Shown here piece after piece: positions 8,887 through 19,087 of a stretch of DNA of 64,000 nt. The DNA is taken from the NCBI RefSeq assembly GCF_005502885.1, contig NZ_SCMR01000002.1, positions 62,001 to 126,000 of the forward strand, written 5' to 3'. This stretch comes from Microbacterium sp. 2FI. GTDB lineage: Bacteria > Actinomycetota > Actinomycetes > Actinomycetales > Microbacteriaceae. Made by a program: the position numbers and the translations under genes. Under the pieces are notes generated by a model. The model saw nothing but the letters and a program-made list of their open reading frames with translations, searched no databases and had not been told where the DNA came from. Numbering within the stretch: the first letter of the stretch is position 1; the number at the start of each line of letters is the position of its first letter.

Positions 8887-9921
8887 TCAGTCGTCGATGA
8901 CTCCGACGGATTCGAGCCGCTCCAGCAGGCCCGCACCGTCGGATTCGGTCACCCACGGCACCTCGGCGGCACCGTGATCGTCGACCACCGTACGGCCACC
9001 GGCGAGCACCGCCTCGGCGGGCGAGAGTCGGCGGATCGCGACGGCTGCCACATTGGCGGGGTGCTCGGTGGCGAACTGCGTGTAGATCGCGTCGTCATGC
9101 TGGCCGTCGTCGCCGACCAGCAGCCACCGCACGTCCGGGAACTCGCGCGCGAGGCGTCGCAGGTTGTCGGACTTGTGGATCCGACCGCTGCGGAACCACC
9201 GGTCGTGCGTCGGACCCCAGTCGGTGAGCAGCATCGCGCCCGGCGGGAAGAGGTGTCGGCGGAGGAAGCGCATGAGCGTCGGGGCGACGTTCCACGCGCC
9301 GGTGGAGAGGTAGATGAGCGGCGAGCCCGGGTTGTCGCGGACCACCCGCTCCATCAGCACCGCCATCCCGGGCACGGGCTGCCGGGCGTGCTCGTCGACG
9401 ACGAACGAGTTCCACGCTGCGATGAGGGGGCGGGGGAGCGCGGTGACCATCACCGTGTCGTCGACGTCGGAGACGATGCCGAACCGGATGTCGGGACCCA
9501 CGACGAAGGCACGCGTCTCGATCGGCTCGCCGCCCTCGACCGACATCGTGAGGGTCTGCCAGCCCGGTTCGAGCGTCGCCGGAAGAACGGTGTCGATCAC
9601 TCCGCCCCGATCGGCGACGACCTCGTGCGTGACGCCCGCGATCGACACCGACACCTGGGCGTAGCCGATCGGCACCGCGGCGAAGCTGCGCCAGCCCCGA
9701 ACACTCGCGAACTCACCCGCGCCGGATCGCTTGTCAGGCGGAACGATGAGCACGCGTCCGAGAACGCGCACCCAGTCCACGCCGGCATAGCCGGGAAACG
9801 GGGTGATCGTCGGCCGGTGTCCGCGCGCTCGAGCGCGCCGCTCGCGCCACGAATGGAACCGGTACTCGAGTCGCGCGAGCCACAGCACCTTGGTGCGAGC
9901 GGGCGCGGGGGTCTCGGGCAT
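8887..9921 (-). CDS. App1 family protein (DUF2183, phosphatidate phosphatase-like)
   Basis: 344 residues. The central part carries the haloacid dehalogenase-like motif SDVDDTVMVTALPRP expected of the App1 catalytic domain, followed by FLRRHLFPPGAMLLTDWG and a segment with LVGDDGQHD as the later acidic motif. Yeast App1 dephosphorylates phosphatidate; bacterial members are uncharacterised. An N-terminal basic region (WRERRARARGHRPT) precedes a beta-rich domain. The gene starts 4 bases after the dedA-like stop, so both are one transcript, which is consistent with a membrane lipid role. Confidence 0.87.
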   Translation of the reverse strand: MPETPAPARTKVLWLARLEYRFHSWRERRARARGHRPTITPFPGYAGVDWVRVLGRVLIVPPDKRSGAGEFASVRGWRSFAAVPIGYAQVSVSIAGVTHEVVADRGGVIDTVLPATLEPGWQTLTMSVEGGEPIETRAFVVGPDIRFGIVSDVDDTVMVTALPRPLIAAWNSFVVDEHARQPVPGMAVLMERVVRDNPGSPLIYLSTGAWNVAPTLMRFLRRHLFPPGAMLLTDWGPTHDRWFRSGRIHKSDNLRRLAREFPDVRWLLVGDDGQHDDAIYTQFATEHPANVAAVAIRRLSPAEAVLAGGRTVVDDHGAAEVPWVTESDGAGLLERLESVGVIDD

Positions 9922-9925
9922 CCCC

Positions 9926-10621
9926 TCAGTCTTTCACGTCGTCCGCCGCGAGTCCGCCTCGCGTGTCGTCGGCAGGGTGAGAAGCGTCGTCGAAGTGCTT
10001 GCGCTCGGCGCGCTCGATGACCTTCTTGCTCACGAAGATGAGCAGCAGGAACACGACGATGATCGCGACGAAGATGTATCCGGCGTAGTGCAGCTGATCC
10101 GCGAGCTCGCGATACGTGCCCGCGGCGACGGCGGCCACCGAGATGTACAGCGTCGACCAGATGACGCACGCGGGGATCGTCCACGCGAGGAACCGCCGGT
10201 AGGGGTAGCCGCTCATGCCGACGGTGAGCGGAACGAGCGAGTGGAGCACCGGGAGGAATCGCGAGATGAAGATCGCCGGCCCGCCGCGCCGGCGGAGGTA
10301 GCGCTCCGCGCGGAGCCAGTTCTCCTCGCCGATCCGCCGGCCCAGCCGTGAGTGCTGGATCTTCGGCCCCAGGAACCGCCCCAGCCAGAAGCCGATGCTC
10401 TCGCCGATGAGTGCTCCGATGACGACGGCGACGGCGAGAAGAACCCCCTCGACGGGACTCGCGACCGCCGTGGCCGCCACGATCACGATCGTGTCTCCCG
10501 GCACCACGAGGCCGATGAGCACGCTCGTCTCCAGCATGATCGCGAACCCCGCGAGCAGCGTCCGCACGAGCGGGTCGACGCTCTGCACGGCGTCGAGCAG
10601 CCACGTGAGGAACTCGTTCAC
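9926..10621 (-). CDS. DedA family membrane protein (SNARE-associated/VTT domain)
   Basis: 231 residues with several transmembrane helices. The DedA signatures are visible: GLVVPGDTIVIVAATAVA near residue 36, the ESIGFWLGR stretch near 75 and the amphipathic arginine motif FISRFLPVLHSLVPLTVG near 120. DedA proteins are lipid transporters, including proposed flippases for undecaprenyl phosphate and phosphatidylethanolamine. The GTG start has TAGGCT 6 bases upstream and faces pabB across only 42 bases. It heads a two-gene unit with the App1 gene. Confidence 0.93.
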   Translation of the reverse strand: MNEFLTWLLDAVQSVDPLVRTLLAGFAIMLETSVLIGLVVPGDTIVIVAATAVASPVEGVLLAVAVVIGALIGESIGFWLGRFLGPKIQHSRLGRRIGEENWLRAERYLRRRGGPAIFISRFLPVLHSLVPLTVGMSGYPYRRFLAWTIPACVIWSTLYISVAAVAAGTYRELADQLHYAGYIFVAIIVVFLLLIFVSKKVIERAERKHFDDASHPADDTRGGLAADDVKD

Positions 10622-10663
10622 ACGTCGAGCCTAGAGCGCGCGCCGCGGCTCTAGCCTGGGTTC
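10622..10663. promoter_or_regulatory. 42-bp divergent promoter between DedA gene and pabB
   Basis: Two -10 hexamers face outward: TAGGCT on the minus strand (10628-10633) and TAGCCT on the plus strand (10652-10657), each exactly 6 bases from its start codon and 18 bases apart. Neither has room for an independent -35 region, so polymerase binding to one should exclude the other. The geometry is identical to the def/DMT region at 49274-49315. Confidence 0.65.
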
Positions 10664-11962
10664 ATGTCCTCGCCCCTCGTCGCCGTCGAGCTGACGGGAT
10701 GGATCGATCCTGAAGCGGTCTACCTCGGTCTCCACGGCGACGACGGCAATTCGTTCTGGCTGGATGCCGGGCCCGCGGCTTCGGCAGGGTGGAGCTGGGT
10801 GGGGTCGGGCGATGTCGCGGTCGACGACGAGCGCATCCGCGCGGTGGATGTGACACAGTCGCCGGTCGACGGGTGGAGCGCCGGCCCCTTCCGGGGGGGC
10901 TGGGTCGGCTGGATCGGATACGAGGAGGGCGCGGCGCGCGCAGGTGCTCCGATCGCCGCAGCATCCGCCCCACCTCCGCAATGGCTGCGGGTCGACCGCT
11001 TCGTCGCCTTCGACCACGCGGAGCGACGAGCCTGGGCGGTCGCCGGCGGGAGCGAAGCCGATCTCTACGCGGCGCAGGTCGCCGCCGTCGCCGCCGACTT
11101 CCCACCCCCGCCTGCGCCGTCGCCGGTCTCAGCCCGCGCCCGGCACGCCCCCGACGAGTATGCGGCGCTGATCGAACGCTGCCGCGATTCGATCCGCGAA
11201 GGCGATGCCTACCAGCTGTGTCTCACGACGCGATTCGACGTCGCCGCCACGATCGACCCTGTGGAGGCCTTCCGCCGCCTGCGCGCGGCCACTCCCGCGC
11301 ATCACGGCGGTGTCGTCTGCATCGGCGACACAGCTCTGGTCAGCGCGAGCCCGGAGCGCTTCCTCGAGGTCGGTGCGGGTATCGTCCGCACTCGACCGAT
11401 CAAAGGAACGCGACCGCGCGGGGCCGACGCCGCTGCCGATGCGGCGCTCGCAGCCGAATTGCGTGCGAGTGAGAAGGAGCGCGCCGAGAACGTCATGATC
11501 GTGGACCTCATGCGCAACGATCTTTCGCGGGTGTGCGAGGCGGGCACGGTCGGGGTCGACGCCCTGCTGGCGATCGAGTCGTACCCGGCCGTTCATCAGC
11601 TCGTGAGCACCGTATCGGGGCGGCTCGTCACCGGCACGACGGTCGGCGGGCTCCTCGACGCCGCCTTCCCCGCCGGGAGCATGACCGGGGCGCCGAAGCT
11701 GTCGGCCATGGGGATCCTGCACGTCCTCGAGAGCGGTCCGCGCGGCGTGTTCGCCGGATGCTTCGGCTGGATCGGCGAGGACGGGGCACTGGACCTGGCG
11801 ATGGTGATCCGGTCGATCGTCGTGCGACCCGGCGGCGCCTATGTGGGCGCCGGCGGTGGAATCACGTGGCGCTCGGATGCCGCCGCCGAGGTCGCCGAGG
11901 TGGGCATCAAGGCGCACGGGCCACTGGCCGCGATCGGGGCGGGACTGCCGCCCGGCTGGTGA
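10664..11962 (+). CDS. pabB: Aminodeoxychorismate synthase component I / chorismate-binding protein
   Basis: 432 residues of the anthranilate synthase I/PabB family. The chorismate-binding domain shows PIKGTRPRG, the catalytic stretch ENVMIVDLMRNDLSRVC, and MTGAPKLSAM near the C-terminus, followed by GCFGWIGEDGALDLAMVIRS. The length (TrpE is usually longer) and the absence of a recognisable tryptophan-binding motif favour PabB, which makes 4-amino-4-deoxychorismate for folate. No pabA or pabC adjoins, so a TrpE-like or salicylate-type role is not strictly excluded. Confidence 0.82.
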   Translation: MSSPLVAVELTGWIDPEAVYLGLHGDDGNSFWLDAGPAASAGWSWVGSGDVAVDDERIRAVDVTQSPVDGWSAGPFRGGWVGWIGYEEGAARAGAPIAAASAPPPQWLRVDRFVAFDHAERRAWAVAGGSEADLYAAQVAAVAADFPPPPAPSPVSARARHAPDEYAALIERCRDSIREGDAYQLCLTTRFDVAATIDPVEAFRRLRAATPAHHGGVVCIGDTALVSASPERFLEVGAGIVRTRPIKGTRPRGADAAADAALAAELRASEKERAENVMIVDLMRNDLSRVCEAGTVGVDALLAIESYPAVHQLVSTVSGRLVTGTTVGGLLDAAFPAGSMTGAPKLSAMGILHVLESGPRGVFAGCFGWIGEDGALDLAMVIRSIVVRPGGAYVGAGGGITWRSDAAAEVAEVGIKAHGPLAAIGAGLPPGW

Positions 11963-12031
11963 CGGCGGCGTCCGCTAACCTGGAAGACGCGCTGTGCGCG
12001 CCTCCCGGCATCCCATGATTGGTCCTCCCAC

Positions 12032-14620
12032 GTGAGTCAGACGCTTCCCCCCGACACCGCCGTGCCCTCCGAAGGCGGCTACGACGCCTACGCCGTTCAG
12101 CAGAAGTGGCAGGCGCGTTGGGCCGAGGCCGACCCGTTCCGGGCAGGAGGCGCCGAGGACTCCCGGCCGCGCAAGTACGTGCTGGGCATGTTCCCCTACC
12201 CCTCGGGCGACCTGCACATGGGGCACGCCGAGAACTACGCCTACGTCGACGTCGTCGCGCGGTTCTGGCGCCACCGCGGCTACAACGTGCTCAATCCGAT
12301 CGGCTGGGACTCGTTCGGCCTCCCCGCCGAGAACGCCGCGATCCAGCGCGGCGCCGAACCGCGCGAGTGGACCTACGCCAACATCGAGCAGCACAAGAAG
12401 AGCTTCCGTGAGTACGGGTCTTCGTACGACTGGTCGCGGATCCTCCACACGAGCGACCCCGAGTACTACCGGTGGAACCAGTGGCTGTTCCAGCGCCTGT
12501 ACGAGCGGGGCCTCGCTTACCGCAAGGACAGCCCGGTCAACTGGTGCCCGAACGACCAGACGGTGCTCGCGAACGAGCAGGTCGTCGACGGACACTGCGA
12601 GCGCTGCGGCGCGGAGGTCGTGAAGAAGAAGCTCACGCAGTGGTACTTCAAGATCACCGACTATGCCGATCGCCTCCTCGATGACCTGAACCAGCTCGAG
12701 GGCTTCTGGCCCCAGAAGGTCATCCGGATGCAGCGCAACTGGATCGGCCGGTCTGTCGGAGCCGACATCGAGTTCGAGATCGAAGGACGCGATGAGCGCG
12801 TCACCGTCTTCTCGACCCGCCCCGACACGCTGCACGGTGCCACGTTCTTCGTCGTCGCCCCCGACGGCGACCTGGCGGCGGAACTCGCAGCAGGATCGTC
12901 GGCAGAAGTGCGCGCGCGGTTCCAGGACTACCTCGCAGGTGTCCAGCGCGAGACCGATATCGAGCGCCAGAGCAGCGATCGCCCCAAGACCGGAGTGTTC
13001 CTCGAGCGCTATGCGGTCAACCCCGTCAACGGCGAGCGGCTGCCGATCTGGGCCGCCGACTACGTGCTGGCCGACTACGGTCACGGCGCCGTCATGGCTG
13101 TTCCCGCGCACGATCAGCGCGACCTCGACTTCGCGCGAGCCTTCGACCTGCCGGTGAAGGTGGTCGTCGACACGACCGCTCCGATCACCGGCGCGATCCC
13201 CGTCATCGAGCTCGACGAGCACGGCGTGCCGATCGACCCGGGCGCCGACGAGACGTCGCTCCGCGATCTCGATCCGGCGACCACGGGCATCGCCCTGACC
13301 GGCGAAGGCCGCATGATCAACTCGGGCGCGCTGGACGGACTCTCCAAGCGCAACGCGATCGCACGCATGATCGAGCAGCTCGAAGCTGCCGGTACCGGTC
13401 GTGCGGCGAAGTCCTATCGCCTCCGCGATTGGCTGATCTCGCGTCAGCGCTTCTGGGGAACGCCGATCCCGATGGTCCACACCGAGGACGGGCGCATCGT
13501 GCCGGTTCCGGACGACCAGCTGCCGCTCACCCTCCCCGACGCCAAGGGTCTCGATCTGACGCCGAAGGGCACCTCGCCCCTCGGCGGCGCCGAGGAATGG
13601 ATGTCGACGGTCGACCCCGAGACGGGGGCACCCGCACGCCGCGACCCCGACACGATGGACACCTTCGTCGACAGCTCGTGGTACTTCCTGCGCTTCTTCG
13701 CACCCAACGACCAGACCGAGGCGTTCCCGACCCGCGAGGCAGACAAGTGGGCTCCCGTCGCCTCGTACATCGGCGGCGTGGAGCACGCGATCCTGCACCT
13801 GCTCTACGCGCGGTTCATCACCAAGGTCCTCTTCGACATGGGCCTCATCGAATTCACCGAGCCCTTCTCGAGCCTGATCAACCAGGGCATGGTGCTGCTG
13901 GGCGGCTCGAAGATGTCCAAGAGCAAGGGCAACCTCGTCGAGTTCGCCTCGAGCATGGTCGACCCGGGCGCCGATGCGGTCCGCACGGCGATCGCCTTCG
14001 CCGGGCCGGTCGAAGACGACATCAACTGGGAGGACGTCTCCACGACCGGCGCCCAGAAGTTCCTCGCCCGCGCGTGGCGCGTCGCGAAGGACGTCGCGAG
14101 CGAGCCCGACGTCATCTGGGCCGAAGGAGATCCGGCGCTCCGACGCGTCACCCATCGCCTACTGGCAGATGCCCCCGGCCTCGTCGAGCAGACGAAGTTC
14201 AACGTCGTCGTCGCGCGCCTCATGGAACTCGTCAACGCCACCCGCAAGGCGATCGACACCGGTGCCGGTCCCGCGGACCCCGCCGTCCGCGAGGCGGCCG
14301 AGGCGACCGCGATGATCCTCGACCTGTTCGCTCCCCACACCGCCGAGGAGATGTGGGAGATCCTGGGCTACGACGGATTCGTCGGCCTCGCGACGTGGCG
14401 GAACGCCGATCCGACGCTTCTGGTCGAGGAATCGGTCACCGCGGTCGTGCAGATCGACGGCAAGGTGCGCGCGACGCTCGAGGTCCCCGCGCGGATCGAC
14501 GCGGCCGAGCTCGAGCGGATCGCCCGGTCCGATGCACGCGTGCTCCGATCGCTCGGAGACCGCGAGATCGTCCGTGCAATCGTGCGCGCGCCGAAGGTCG
14601 TCAGCTTCAGCACGCGCTGA
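12032..14620 (+). CDS. leuS: Leucyl-tRNA synthetase
   Basis: Charges tRNA-Leu with leucine. 862 residues, the normal length. The class I HIGH motif appears as HMGH at residues 62-65 within [11 protein letters not shown], and KMSKSKGN starts at residue 627. An editing (CP1) domain lies between, and the C-terminal anticodon-binding part ends [12 protein letters not shown]. Start is GTG at 12032. A TAACCT hexamer at 11976-11981 would give an untranslated leader of about 44 bases; I saw no T-box structure in it. Confidence 0.97.
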   Translation: MSQTLPPDTAVPSEGGYDAYAVQQKWQARWAEADPFRAGGAEDSRPRKYVLGMFPYPSGDLHMGHAENYAYVDVVARFWRHRGYNVLNPIGWDSFGLPAENAAIQRGAEPREWTYANIEQHKKSFREYGSSYDWSRILHTSDPEYYRWNQWLFQRLYERGLAYRKDSPVNWCPNDQTVLANEQVVDGHCERCGAEVVKKKLTQWYFKITDYADRLLDDLNQLEGFWPQKVIRMQRNWIGRSVGADIEFEIEGRDERVTVFSTRPDTLHGATFFVVAPDGDLAAELAAGSSAEVRARFQDYLAGVQRETDIERQSSDRPKTGVFLERYAVNPVNGERLPIWAADYVLADYGHGAVMAVPAHDQRDLDFARAFDLPVKVVVDTTAPITGAIPVIELDEHGVPIDPGADETSLRDLDPATTGIALTGEGRMINSGALDGLSKRNAIARMIEQLEAAGTGRAAKSYRLRDWLISRQRFWGTPIPMVHTEDGRIVPVPDDQLPLTLPDAKGLDLTPKGTSPLGGAEEWMSTVDPETGAPARRDPDTMDTFVDSSWYFLRFFAPNDQTEAFPTREADKWAPVASYIGGVEHAILHLLYARFITKVLFDMGLIEFTEPFSSLINQGMVLLGGSKMSKSKGNLVEFASSMVDPGADAVRTAIAFAGPVEDDINWEDVSTTGAQKFLARAWRVAKDVASEPDVIWAEGDPALRRVTHRLLADAPGLVEQTKFNVVVARLMELVNATRKAIDTGAGPADPAVREAAEATAMILDLFAPHTAEEMWEILGYDGFVGLATWRNADPTLLVEESVTAVVQIDGKVRATLEVPARIDAAELERIARSDARVLRSLGDREIVRAIVRAPKVVSFSTR

Positions 14621-14640
14621 GGTTCCTCCCCAGGGGCGTC

Positions 14641-14677
14641 GACCGGCCGCAGCATCCACATGCGGTCCGTGCCGGTC
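14641..14677 (+). terminator. Branched hairpin after leuS
   Basis: An outer 7-bp stem GACCGGC/GCCGGTC (14641-14647 with 14671-14677) encloses a 4-bp inner stem. There is no T-run. It lies 20 bases after the leuS stop and before comEA, so it is a plausible terminator; two GCATCC words occur in the same gap. Confidence 0.45.
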
Positions 14678-14710
14678 GGCATCCGATCGCCCTTCTCCTA
14701 GCGTGAGGGC

Positions 14711-15325
14711 GTGACGTCCGCCGAACCACCCGCGCGTGCCGCGCCGGCGAGCCGGCTGGGTCTCGGCGCCGCGGTGGTCGTCGTCATCGTCGCGCTCGCG
14801 GTCACGGTGGGCATCGGGATTCTGCGCGGTGCCACCGCTCCCGTCGAGAGCGTGACAGTCGATGCGACAGCCTCGACGACGGATGCCGAGTCCACGTCGC
14901 TCGTGTACATCCACGTGTCGGGGGCGGTCGGGAACCCGGGTCTCTATGCGCTCGGCGACGAGGCCCGCGTCGTGGACGCGATCGCGGTTGCGGGCGGCTT
15001 CGCAGCCGACGCCGACCGGAGCGCCGTCAATCTGGCGCGTCCCCTCAGCGACGGCGAGCAGCTTCACGTCCCGGCCGTGGGGGAGACCACGACAGCGGCG
15101 GGGTCGGGCGACGCCGTGACGCAGGGTGGAGACGGACGCGTGAACCTCAACACCGCCGACGTCGCAGAGCTCGACACACTGCCGCGGATCGGAGCCGCGA
15201 TGGCCGAGCGCATCATCGACTGGCGCACGCAGAACGGCCGGTTCACGAGTGTGGAGGATCTGCTCGCCGTCCCGGGCATCGGCGACAAGATGCTCGAGTC
15301 GCTCCGCGACCTCGTGACGGTGTGA
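14711..15325 (+). CDS. comEA: ComEA family DNA-binding protein
   Basis: 204 residues. An N-terminal membrane anchor (about 17-37) is followed by an SLBB-type domain (VYIHVSGAVGNPGLYALG...) and a C-terminal double helix-hairpin-helix domain with VNLNTADVAELDTLPRIGAAMAERII, the usual DNA-binding part. ComEA receives double-stranded DNA outside the membrane during natural transformation and passes it to ComEC, which is encoded 3 bases downstream. TAGCGT at 14699-14704 is 6 bases before the GTG start. Confidence 0.92.
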   Translation: MTSAEPPARAAPASRLGLGAAVVVVIVALAVTVGIGILRGATAPVESVTVDATASTTDAESTSLVYIHVSGAVGNPGLYALGDEARVVDAIAVAGGFAADADRSAVNLARPLSDGEQLHVPAVGETTTAAGSGDAVTQGGDGRVNLNTADVAELDTLPRIGAAMAERIIDWRTQNGRFTSVEDLLAVPGIGDKMLESLRDLVTV

Positions 15326-15328
15326 CCG

Positions 15329-17680
15329 ATGCCGTCGCGCGGCGCGGTCCGGCTGGCAGCAGTGGCGGCGAGTGTCTGGGCGGTGTGCCTGGCGGCGGTG
15401 CACGCACCGGAGATCACCGGCGCGCTGGCGACCGTGCTGTGGTGCTGCGCGCTCGGCGCGGTCGCGATCGCCGCGAGGACCCGGCGCCGGACCAGGCGGG
15501 GCCGACTGGCCGCCGCGGTGATCGTGCTCGCACTCGCGGGGTCAGCCGCGGCCGCCTCGCACGTCGCTTTCGCCCAACCTCCGCGCGCAGCACTCGAAGA
15601 CCCGCGATTCGGAGGCGGCCGGGCGATCACTGTGTCCCTTGAAGCCACGGGCAAGATCGAGCGGCGCAGCGACGGCCTGCTGGCCTTCGACGCCCGGACC
15701 GTCTCGATCACGGCGGGGGATGAGACCCGGCACCTCGCCGTCGACATCACTGTCGCGGTCGAACTCGCCGACGTCGACGACATCGCCCGGCTCGACGTCG
15801 GGGCACGCGTCACGGCGCGCGGAGTCCTGCAGCCGGCGTGGCCGGGAGAGCGAGCGGCCGCGCGAATTCTCGCCTCGCGCGGCATCGAGATCGTGCGCGC
15901 GCCGCAAGACGCCCTGGCAACGGCTGCCGCACTGCGCAGCGGACTCGTGTCTGCGGTCGCGGGCCTCCCCGGCGACGGCGCAGGTCTCGTGCCGGGGCTC
16001 GCGGTGGGGGACACCACGGCCGTCTCGAGCGATCTCGACGCTGCGATGAAGGCGTCCTCCCTCTCACACCTCACGGCGGTGTCCGGCGCGAACTGCGCCA
16101 TCGTCGTGGGCATCGCCGTCGTGCTGGCGGCGCTCCTCGGAGCAGGCAGACGCGTTCGAGTCGCCTGCGGGCTCGCCGCCCTCGCGGGCTTCGTGCTGCT
16201 CGTCACCCCCGAGCCGAGTGTCGTGCGCGCCGCCGTGATGGCGGCGATCGCGATGCTGGGGCTCGTCCTCGGGCGACCGTCGTCGGGGCTCGCGATCCTC
16301 GCTGTGGCTGTCGTCGTCGTGCTCGTGGGTGACCCGTGGCTCGCGCCGTCGCTCGGGTTCGCGCTCTCGGTGACGGCGACGGCGTCGCTCCTGCTGTTCG
16401 CACGGCCGCTTGCCGACGGCCTCACCCGAGTGCTGCCGCGGGCGCTCGCGCTCGCCCTCGCCGTACCGCTCGCGGCACAGCTCGCGTGCGGCCCTCTGCT
16501 GATCCTCATCACACCCGACGTGCCGCTGGCAGGTGTCCTCGCGAACCTGCTGGCAGCCCCCGCCGCCCCCGTGGCGACCATCGTGGGGCTCGCAGCGTGC
16601 CTTGCCGCGCCGCTTCCTGCCGTGCAGTCGGGCCTCGCGGCGATCGCGTGGCTCCCGGCTTCGTGGATCGCGGGCACCGCGCGCACCGTGAGCGCGCTGC
16701 CCGGCGCGACGGCGACGTGGATCGAAGGCTGGGCCGGCGCCGTGATTCTGGCCCTGGTCGGGGCTGCGCTGGGAATCGTCATCGGCCTGGGTCGGGGGCG
16801 GTCCCGGGCGCGTGAACGCGTTCGATGGATGGCACTGCTGGCGTTGGCGACGGTCGTCGGCATCGTCGCGGGATCATCCGCCCTCGCCGGAGTCGCGGGC
16901 CGGTGGACGCTTCCGAGCCAATGGTCGATCTTGGCGTGCGACGTCGGGCAGGGCGACGCCGTCCTCGTGCGATCGGCCGGGGCGATCGCGCTCATCGACA
17001 CCGGACCCGACCCGAAGGCGCTCGACGCCTGCCTTGCTCGGGCCGGAATCGTCCACATCGACCTGCTGGTGCTGACGCACTTCGACGCCGACCACGTCGG
17101 CGGTCTCGAGGCGGTCGCGGGCCGCGTCGGAACCGTGCTGCACGGTCCGCCCGGCGACGGCGACGACGCGATCCTCGGCGCCCTCGAAGGTGGTGGTGCA
17201 GATCTCCTCGCCGCCGACACCGGCGCGACCGGGGCTCTCGGCGACGCGCGATGGCATGTGCTGTGGCCGCAGGCCGCCAGTCGCGCCTTCCCTCCCGGCA
17301 ACGACGCCAGCGTCGTGCTCGAGATTCGCGGCGGTGCCGTGCCGGCTGTCCTCCTGCTCGGCGACCTGTCGGCATCCCCTCAGCGGGCGATCGCGGCGAG
17401 CGGACTCCTCGCCCGCTCCTACGCGGTCGTCAAGGTCGCCCACCACGGCAGCGCGGATCAGCATGCCGCCCTCTACCGCGCCGTCCAGCCCTCGATCGGG
17501 CTCATCACGGTCGGCTCCGGCAACGACTACGGGCACCCGCGCGCCGAGGTCCTCGCCGAACTGGATGCCCTCGGGGCGCGCATCGCGCGCACCGATCGGG
17601 ACGGCATGGTCGCGGTCTGGTCCGTCGGCGATGAGGCCGCACTCTGGCGCGAGCGCGGCGGCGTCGGCCGCGGTGGCTAG
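15329..17680 (+). CDS. comEC: ComEC/Rec2 DNA uptake channel protein
   Basis: 783 residues. Several N-terminal membrane helices are followed by the competence domain (SHLTAVSGANCAIVVG near residue 246) with many further helices, and then a C-terminal metallo-beta-lactamase-like domain with THFDADHVGG (about 586-595) and VAHHGSADQH. ComEC forms the inner-membrane channel for single-stranded DNA in transformation. comEA-comEC-holA is a common order in Gram-positives. No pilus (comG-like) genes are in view, so competence of this strain is unproved. Confidence 0.92.
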   Translation: MPSRGAVRLAAVAASVWAVCLAAVHAPEITGALATVLWCCALGAVAIAARTRRRTRRGRLAAAVIVLALAGSAAAASHVAFAQPPRAALEDPRFGGGRAITVSLEATGKIERRSDGLLAFDARTVSITAGDETRHLAVDITVAVELADVDDIARLDVGARVTARGVLQPAWPGERAAARILASRGIEIVRAPQDALATAAALRSGLVSAVAGLPGDGAGLVPGLAVGDTTAVSSDLDAAMKASSLSHLTAVSGANCAIVVGIAVVLAALLGAGRRVRVACGLAALAGFVLLVTPEPSVVRAAVMAAIAMLGLVLGRPSSGLAILAVAVVVVLVGDPWLAPSLGFALSVTATASLLLFARPLADGLTRVLPRALALALAVPLAAQLACGPLLILITPDVPLAGVLANLLAAPAAPVATIVGLAACLAAPLPAVQSGLAAIAWLPASWIAGTARTVSALPGATATWIEGWAGAVILALVGAALGIVIGLGRGRSRARERVRWMALLALATVVGIVAGSSALAGVAGRWTLPSQWSILACDVGQGDAVLVRSAGAIALIDTGPDPKALDACLARAGIVHIDLLVLTHFDADHVGGLEAVAGRVGTVLHGPPGDGDDAILGALEGGGADLLAADTGATGALGDARWHVLWPQAASRAFPPGNDASVVLEIRGGAVPAVLLLGDLSASPQRAIAASGLLARSYAVVKVAHHGSADQHAALYRAVQPSIGLITVGSGNDYGHPRAEVLAELDALGARIARTDRDGMVAVWSVGDEAALWRERGGVGRGG

Positions 17681-17690
17681 GCTGGATGCC

Positions 17691-18728
17691 ATGCCCCCCG
17701 CAGCGCGCCGACCCCCTGGCAAGACGGCGCGCAGCGCCATCCCGCAGCTCTCGTGGCGGGCGCCTCAGCCGGCTCCGATCGTCCTGGTCTCGGGTCCCGA
17801 GGACGTGTGCGCGGAGCGGGCGATCGCCGGCCTGCGCGACTACCTCCGAGCCGAGGATGCCAGCCTCGAGGTGTCGGATCTGCGCGCCGACGACTACGCA
17901 CCCGGCACACTGCTGGGCGTCACGTCGCCGTCGCTGTTCGGCGAGCCGCGCCTCGTGCGGGTGACCGGTGTCGAGAAGTGCTCCGACGCCTTCCTCTCCG
18001 AGGCCACGTCGTATCTCGCCGCGCCACAGGAGGGCGCCACCGTCGTCCTCCGGCACACCGGCGCGAGCGTCCGAGGAAAGAAGCTCCTCGACGCCGTCCG
18101 GGCCGGTGAAGGTCAGGGCGTCGAGATCGCATGCCCGGCGATCAAACGCGACTCCGATCGCTTCGACTTCGCGTCGGGAGAATTCCAGTCCGCCCGCAAG
18201 CGCATCGCCCCCACCGCGCTGCGCACCCTGGTTTCGGCATTCGCCGACGACCTGACCGAACTCGCCGCGGCGTGTCAGCAGCTCATCGCCGATGTGCCCG
18301 GCGACATCACCGATCAGGTCGTCGAGCGCTACTACGGCGGACGCGTGGAGACGTCGGCGTTCGCCGTCGCCGACACGGCGATCGCCGGGCGCTACGGCGA
18401 CGCGCTCATCGCGCTGCGGCACGCGCTCGCCTCGGGGGCCGACCCCGTGCCGCTCGTCGCGGCCATCGCCTCGAAGCTGCGGACGATGGCGCGCGTCGCC
18501 GGGCATCGCGAACCCGCGAGCGCGCTCGCGGGTCGTCTCGGACTCAAGGACTGGCAGGTCGACAGAGCACGCCGGGATCTGTCGGGGTGGAACGAAACGA
18601 CGCTCGGCATGGCCATCCAGGCCGCTGCACGAGCCGACGCCGAGGTCAAGGGCGGCTCGCGCGATGCCGTGTTCGCGGTCGAGCGTCTCATCACCGTGAT
18701 CGCGACGCGCGCTCCCTACGCCGGTTGA
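17691..18728 (+). CDS. holA: DNA polymerase III subunit delta
   Basis: 345 residues from the ATG at 17691; the frame is open further upstream inside comEC but that part is not delta-like, and TAGGCT at 17678-17683 lies 7 bases before this ATG. Delta opens the beta sliding clamp within the clamp-loader complex. Recognisable parts: PIVLVSGPEDVCAERAIAGLRDYL at the N-terminus, VTGVEKCSDAFLSEA, and the C-terminal helical collar with LRHALASGADPVPLVAAIASKLR. The stop is followed by a strong shared terminator with rpsT. Confidence 0.93.
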   Translation: MPPAARRPPGKTARSAIPQLSWRAPQPAPIVLVSGPEDVCAERAIAGLRDYLRAEDASLEVSDLRADDYAPGTLLGVTSPSLFGEPRLVRVTGVEKCSDAFLSEATSYLAAPQEGATVVLRHTGASVRGKKLLDAVRAGEGQGVEIACPAIKRDSDRFDFASGEFQSARKRIAPTALRTLVSAFADDLTELAAACQQLIADVPGDITDQVVERYYGGRVETSAFAVADTAIAGRYGDALIALRHALASGADPVPLVAAIASKLRTMARVAGHREPASALAGRLGLKDWQVDRARRDLSGWNETTLGMAIQAAARADAEVKGGSRDAVFAVERLITVIATRAPYAG

Positions 18729-18757
18729 CGCGACACGCGCAAAAGCCTCGTTCACGA

Positions 18758-18795
18758 CGAAGAAGGCCCGTCCCTGTGGGGACGGGCCTTCTTCG
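18758..18795. terminator. 17-bp bidirectional terminator between holA and rpsT
   Basis: A perfect 17-bp inverted repeat (18758-18774 with 18779-18795) and a 4-base loop TGTG. The arms end in AAG/CTT-rich sequence in both directions, so it can stop both convergent transcripts. It is the longest perfect hairpin I found in the window. Confidence 0.9.
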
Positions 18796-18826
18796 ATGCT
18801 GCGACGGTCTCAGCGACCGATCACGC

Positions 18827-19087
18827 TCAGAGCGCGGCAACCTGCTTCGCGATGGCCGACTTGCGGTTCGCGGCCTGGTTCTGGTGGATGACACCCTTGC
18901 TCACGGCCTTGTCGAGCTTCTTGGTCGCCGTCGCGAGGGCCTTCTCGGCCGCGGCCTTGTCGCCGGCGGCGATGGCCTCGCGGGTGCGACGCACCTCGGT
19001 CTTCAGCGAGCTCTTGACAGCCTTGTTGCGCTCGTGCGCCTTGTCGTTGGTCTTGTTGCGCTTGATCTGCGACTTGATGTTCGCCAC
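18827..19087 (-). CDS. rpsT: 30S ribosomal protein S20
   Basis: 86 residues, very rich in Lys and Ala. It begins [20 protein letters not shown] and ends [18 protein letters not shown], a textbook S20 sequence that binds 16S rRNA in the small subunit body. Codon use is highly biased, as expected for a highly expressed gene. It stands alone, convergent to holA, with a leader of roughly 100 bases before the alpha/beta hydrolase gene in which GAACGAAAGAAC-type spacing precedes the ATG. Confidence 0.98.
   Translation of the reverse strand: MANIKSQIKRNKTNDKAHERNKAVKSSLKTEVRRTREAIAAGDKAAAEKALATATKKLDKAVSKGVIHQNQAANRKSAIAKQVAAL

Noticed and set aside
11963..12031. T-box riboswitch before leuS
   Set aside because: The 69-base gap is too short and has no T-box consensus; only a short GCGC-type hairpin is visible.
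15064..17301. 745-codon minus-strand frame opposite comEA/comEC
   Set aside because: Ser/Ala/Arg-rich translation with no domain; it is a shadow of comEC.
14711..17680. Evidence for a complete competence system
   Set aside because: Only comEA and comEC are present here; no pilus, dprA or comFC gene is in the window, so function cannot be claimed.
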